NCBI GenBank assembly: GCA_964383325.1
Contig: CAYLGY010000096.1
Coordinates: forward strand, 1-9,352
Reading direction: 5' to 3'
DNA: 9,352 bases
Source of the DNA: CAYLGY01 sp964383325
Lineage (GTDB): Bacteria; Pseudomonadota; Alphaproteobacteria; Rhizobiales; Rhizobiaceae
The first letter of the stretch is position 1. Every line of letters starts with the position of its first letter. Shown one piece after another: positions 6,100 through 9,352 of this stretch. The notes under the pieces were generated by a model. That model ran no database searches. It saw only the letters and a program-made list of their open reading frames with translations, and had not been told where the DNA came from. Made by a program: the position numbers and the translations under genes.

Positions 6100-7065
6100 C
6101 TAATAGCCCAATTTCCGATCGACGACATTGGCCAGTGGCCGGCCGGCCTCATGATTGTCCATCTGATCCAGCATGACCGGGACCAGATGCGCGGGATCGG
6201 ATTCGGCCGCGACGTGCGGCGTGATGAAAACCCGCTCATGCTGCCAGAGCGGGCTTGCGGGGTCCAGCGGCTCCTGCTCGAACACGTCGAGACTCGCTTC
6301 GTGGAGGGTTCCGTCGTCCAGCGCGCGCAAGATGTCTGCTTCCTTCTGAAGCTTTCCCCGCCCCGCATTGATCAGCACCGGACCGCCAAGCGGGCCGTCG
6401 CGCCGCAAGCGCGACAGAAGCGCGTAATCGATGATGCCTTCCGTCTCCAATGTGTGCGGCAGGAGCACGACCAATATGTCAGTCATGGCAAGGAAGGCGC
6501 CGAGCCCGTCCGCTCCGGCATGGCAGTCGACACCGGCGAGCTTGCGGCCCGTCCGGCTCCAGCCGGCCACCCGATAGCCCAGCCCCAGCAATCTTTCCGC
6601 CGCCGTCCGCCCCAGCTCGCCCATCCCCATGATGCCGACGGTTACCGCCCCGGCAACCGCCTGGAGATGCTGGCGCCAGATCCCGGCTGCTTGCTGCTGC
6701 CGGTAGAGCCGGCCCTTGCGATGGTGGTCCAGCACCCGCCAGCAGACATAATCCGCCATATGGGCCGCCAGATTCTCATCGACGACCCGGATGACGGGAA
6801 CGTCCGGCACCGTTTCGTCGAACAGCAGATGATCGACCCCCGCGCCGAGGGAGAAGATCACTTTCAGTCCCGGCAGCCTGACAAGAAATCCGGGCTCTGT
6901 GTTCCATGCCAGCGCGTAATGGACCGTCGGATCATTCTGCGCGTGTTCCATGGTGACGACTTCGCGACGCGTCTCCAGGAGCCGCTGCCACTCTGTCATG
7001 TCCAGGCCGTTTACCGCCATCACGACCTTGCCCCGCGAATCGCGCCTTACCCCCTCGCTTGCCAT
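6100..7065 (-). CDS. D-2-hydroxyacid dehydrogenase, GhrA-like glyoxylate/hydroxypyruvate reductase
   Basis: This 321-residue cytoplasmic NAD(P)H-dependent enzyme of the 2-hydroxyacid dehydrogenase superfamily is closest in style to GhrA, which reduces glyoxylate and hydroxypyruvate. The nucleotide-binding loop is GIMGMGELG at 144-152. The catalytic set is present: Arg236 in NAGRGK, Glu265 in VFEQEPLD and His284 in ITPHVAAESDP. SLGAGVDHL at 72-80 is the substrate-loop motif of this group. The segment following the Rossmann strand (GWSRTGR, 168-174) has arginines instead of an acidic residue, suggesting NADPH preference. The ATG at 7065 is chosen because GAGG lies 5 bases upstream; the in-frame GTG at 7071 overlaps that site. 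The ribosome binding site overlaps the yejF stop codon (7073-7075), so the gene appears to be the translationally coupled last gene of the yej operon. It converges with the oxidoreductase gene, with only 15 bases between stops. Confidence 0.9.
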   Translation of the reverse strand: MASEGVRRDSRGKVVMAVNGLDMTEWQRLLETRREVVTMEHAQNDPTVHYALAWNTEPGFLVRLPGLKVIFSLGAGVDHLLFDETVPDVPVIRVVDENLAAHMADYVCWRVLDHHRKGRLYRQQQAAGIWRQHLQAVAGAVTVGIMGMGELGRTAAERLLGLGYRVAGWSRTGRKLAGVDCHAGADGLGAFLAMTDILVVLLPHTLETEGIIDYALLSRLRRDGPLGGPVLINAGRGKLQKEADILRALDDGTLHEASLDVFEQEPLDPASPLWQHERVFITPHVAAESDPAHLVPVMLDQMDNHEAGRPLANVVDRKLGY

Positions 7066-7072
7066 CCCCACC

Positions 7073-8698
7073 TCATTGACTGACGATGCCCTCCGGCGCC
7101 GCCTCGATATCGAAGGCTGCCGAAATCAGCGCTCTTGTGTAATCCGTTTGCGGATTTTCGAAAATCTGATCCGCCGGACCATGCTCCACGACCTTGCCAT
7201 GGCGCATGACGATTACTTCATTTGCCAGCGCCCGCACCACCTTCAGATCGTGGCTGATGAACAGATAGGCCAGATCGTGGCGCTTCTGCAATTCCCGCAG
7301 CAGGTCGACGACCTGTGCCTGCACGCTCATGTCGAGGGCCGAGGTCGGCTCGTCCAGCATGACGAATCTGGGATTGAGCACCATTGCGCGGGCAATGGCG
7401 ATGCGCTGGCGCTGGCCGCCGGAAAATTCGTGCGGATACCGGAAGCGCGTTGCCGGATCGAGCCCCACTTCGCCGAGCACATCGACTACCCGCGCGTCGC
7501 GGGCCTCGGCATCGAGAGTCGGCTCATGGATCCGCAGGCCCTCCTCGATGATCTCCGACACCGACATTCGCGGGCTGAGCGAACCGAACGGATCCTGGAA
7601 AACGATCTGGATCTCGCGCCGCAGGGGCCGCATGTCGGCAAAGGAATAGGCATCGATGCGCTTGTCGGTAAACCGGATCACGCCTTCGGAGGAGATCATG
7701 CGCGTCAGCGCCAGGCCCAGCGTCGTCTTGCCGGAACCGGATTCTCCGACAATGCCGAGCGTCTGGCCGGCCCGCACCGCAAGGTCGATGCCGTCGACCG
7801 CCTTCACATGGTCGACCGTCCGGCGCAGGAAGCCTTTCCGGATCGGAAACCAGACCTTGACATTCTCGCCCGCCATGACGGTTTCGGCTGTCGGGTCCGC
7901 TTTCGGCGGCATGCCCTTTGGCTCGGCTGCGAGCAGCATCCGCGTATATTCTTCCTGCGGATTGGAAAAGATTTCCGCCGTCGGGCCAGCTTCAACGATC
8001 CGGCCCCTGGTCATCACGCACACCCGGTCGGCAATCTTGCGCACAATACCGAGATCATGCGTGATGAAGAGCATGGACATGCCCTTGTCGCGCTTCAGCG
8101 CGGCGAGCAGCTTGAGAATCTGCGCCTGCACGGTGACATCGAGCGCCGTGGTCGGCTCGTCGGCAATGAGCAGGTCGGGTTCATTGGCGAGCGCCATCGC
8201 AATCATGATCCGCTGGCGTTGCCCGCCGGAAAGCTGATGCGGATAGGCCCCGAGGCGCTTTTCCGCATCATGGATGCCGACTTCGTCGAGAAGCTCGAGG
8301 ATGCGCCGTCGCGCCCGGCCGCGATCCATGCCCTGGTGCAGGCGCAGAACCTCGCCGATCTGCTGCTCGACCGTGTGCAGCGGGTTGAGCGAAGTCATGG
8401 GTTCCTGGAAGATCATGGTGATGTTGTTGCCGCGAACGCGCCGCAGGTCGGTTTCGTCGCTGTCGAGCAGATCCTCGCCCCGGAACAGGACCTGGCCGGA
8501 GGGATGGCTGGCGGCGGGATAGGGAAGCAGCTTGAGCACGGACAGCGCGGTAACCGACTTGCCCGAGCCGGATTCTCCGACCAGGGCCACGGTCTCGCCT
8601 TCCGCAATGTCGAAGGAAACCCGGTCCACCGCCAGCGTCTGCTGCTGGCCCTGCGTGAACAGGACGGACAGGTCGCGGACGGAAAGGAGGGGAGCCAC
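7073..8698 (-). CDS. yejF: ABC transporter ATP-binding protein with two fused nucleotide-binding domains, YejF-like
   Basis: This 541-residue protein has two complete ABC ATPase domains in tandem, the arrangement of E. coli YejF (about 530 residues), where one chain supplies both ATP-binding halves for the YejBE permease. Domain 1: Walker A GESGSGKS 41-48, signature LSGGQ 156-160, Walker B LLIADE 176-181, switch His214. Domain 2: Walker A GESGSGKT 318-325, signature FSGGQ 425-429, Walker B FVMLDE 445-450, switch His483. All key residues are intact in both halves. Domain 1 ends with the oligopeptide-type extension (NPQEEYTRMLLAAEP). The start is GTG at 8698, supported by AAAGGA about 7 bases upstream and by alignment of the first beta strand; the frame extends upstream into yejE but without a sensible start. 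It lies 14 bases after yejE and drives uptake of peptide-like ligands. Confidence 0.93.
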   Translation of the reverse strand: MAPLLSVRDLSVLFTQGQQQTLAVDRVSFDIAEGETVALVGESGSGKSVTALSVLKLLPYPAASHPSGQVLFRGEDLLDSDETDLRRVRGNNITMIFQEPMTSLNPLHTVEQQIGEVLRLHQGMDRGRARRRILELLDEVGIHDAEKRLGAYPHQLSGGQRQRIMIAMALANEPDLLIADEPTTALDVTVQAQILKLLAALKRDKGMSMLFITHDLGIVRKIADRVCVMTRGRIVEAGPTAEIFSNPQEEYTRMLLAAEPKGMPPKADPTAETVMAGENVKVWFPIRKGFLRRTVDHVKAVDGIDLAVRAGQTLGIVGESGSGKTTLGLALTRMISSEGVIRFTDKRIDAYSFADMRPLRREIQIVFQDPFGSLSPRMSVSEIIEEGLRIHEPTLDAEARDARVVDVLGEVGLDPATRFRYPHEFSGGQRQRIAIARAMVLNPRFVMLDEPTSALDMSVQAQVVDLLRELQKRHDLAYLFISHDLKVVRALANEVIVMRHGKVVEHGPADQIFENPQTDYTRALISAAFDIEAAPEGIVSQ

Positions 8699-8712
8699 GG
8701 ACAATTCCTTTC

Positions 8713-9352
8713 TCAGTTGAAGGTCTTGCGCGGATCGAAGGCGTCGCGGGTCGCCTCGCCGATGAAGATCAGGAGCGACAGCATCAGCGAGATGCTGGCA
8801 AAACCGGTGAGGCCGAGCCACGGCGCGCGCAGATTGTTCTGGCCCTGCTTCAGCAATTCGCCGAGCGAGGGTGATCCCGGCGGGAGGCCGAACCCGAGAA
8901 AGTCGAGCGAGGTCAGCGTCGTGATCGATCCGTTCAGGATGAACGGCAGGAAGGTCAGGGTCGCCACCATGGCATTGGGCAGCAGATGCCGGTACATGAT
9001 GGTGGCATTGGAAACGCCAAGCGCCCTGGCGGCATTTACATATTCGAAATTCCGCGCGCGCAGGAATTCCGCCCGGACGACGCCGACAAAGGCTACCCAG
9101 GAAAACAGCAGCATGATGCCGAGCAGGACCCAGAAGCCTGGCGGCAATACCGCCGCAATGATCAGCAGCAAATAGAGTACCGGGATCGAGGTCCAGATCT
9201 CGATGAAACGCTGGAAGAGCAGGTCGGTCCAGCCGCCGAAATAGCCTTGCACCGCGCCTGCGGCGACCCCGATGATGGCCGAGAAGAAGGTGAGGACGAG
9301 GCCGAACAGCACCGAGATGCGGAAGCCGTAGATGACGCGGGCGAGCACGTCG
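8713..9352 (-). CDS. yejE: ABC transporter permease, YejE-like, N-terminus outside the window
   Basis: This is the C-terminal part (about 212 residues) of an inner-membrane permease. The frame is open through the window end, and the codon before the GTG at 9348 encodes Asp, giving the DVLARVIYGFRISVLFGL run expected inside YejE, so 9348 is not the start. E. coli YejE is about 340 residues, so roughly 130 are missing. Seen within it: several hydrophobic helices, the permease EAA loop (EYVNAARALGVSNATI and then LLPNA), which docks the ATPase, followed by FILNGSITTLTSLDFLGFGLPPGSPSLGELL and a final helix before DAFDPRKTF. This tail matches YejE rather than general DppC/OppC proteins. In enterobacteria YejABEF imports microcin C and peptides, and homologues in Brucella and Sinorhizobium have been linked to antimicrobial-peptide responses (established for the family, not shown here). 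YejB and the binding protein should lie just beyond the window. Confidence 0.93.
   Translation of the reverse strand, partial: DVLARVIYGFRISVLFGLVLTFFSAIIGVAAGAVQGYFGGWTDLLFQRFIEIWTSIPVLYLLLIIAAVLPPGFWVLLGIMLLFSWVAFVGVVRAEFLRARNFEYVNAARALGVSNATIMYRHLLPNAMVATLTFLPFILNGSITTLTSLDFLGFGLPPGSPSLGELLKQGQNNLRAPWLGLTGFASISLMLSLLIFIGEATRDAFDPRKTFN

Noticed and set aside
6151..7083. A 310-codon open frame on the + strand opposite the GhrA-like gene
   Set aside because: The opposite strand encodes an intact dehydrogenase with all catalytic residues; this frame is its GC-driven shadow.
6950..9175. A 741-codon open frame on the + strand opposite yejF and yejE
   Set aside because: Its translation is rich in His, Arg, Asp and Gln without any recognisable domain, and it mirrors the codon pattern of the clear ABC genes on the other strand.

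Overview
The window is about 9.35 kb of GC-rich, densely packed bacterial DNA carrying mostly solute-uptake genes. High GC, a Tat-type signal on a TRAP binding protein, several transporters side by side, and a Yej-type ABC system next to an amine/amino-acid oxidoreductase suggest an alphaproteobacterium, probably of the Rhizobiales (Hyphomicrobiales) or a relative. That placement comes from gene style only; no rRNA or other taxonomic marker is present.

Layout, left to right: (1) 1-891 (+) is the C-terminal part of a family-5 (peptide/opine type) ABC substrate-binding protein, cut by the window edge. (2) 917-1815 (-) is a two-gene unit, a small DUF861-type cupin followed by a MarR-family regulator. 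Its end meets the binding protein tail to tail at a strong inverted repeat (913-945). (3) 1816-1933 is a divergent promoter region with two inverted repeats (1838-1852 and 1852-1870) around a perfect TTGACA. (4) 1934-6084 (+) is a compact operon: TRAP transporter dctP, dctQ and dctM, then an FAD-dependent amine/amino-acid oxidoreductase. A GC-rich stem-loop separates dctP from dctQ, and the last three genes are joined by ATGA stop/start overlaps. (5) 6100-9352 (-) is the downstream part of a Yej-type ABC peptide transporter operon, yejE (truncated by the window end) and yejF, followed by a GhrA-like 2-hydroxyacid dehydrogenase whose ribosome binding site overlaps the yejF stop codon.

How the genes may work together (inference): the TRAP system captures a small carboxylate-bearing compound, probably an amino acid or N-substituted amino acid, and the co-translated flavoenzyme oxidises it in the cytoplasm to an oxo-acid. 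The divergent cupin-MarR pair looks like the local control and accessory unit. The opposing Yej operon imports peptide-like compounds and carries a dehydrogenase able to reduce glyoxylate, hydroxypyruvate or similar 2-oxo-acids, which are the kind of product the oxidoreductase could make. No mobile element, tRNA, rRNA, CRISPR array or phage gene was seen. No wholly new system is evident. The most notable points are the specific gene combination, the unassigned substrate and the regulatory structures. All intergenic stretches are shorter than 120 bases.
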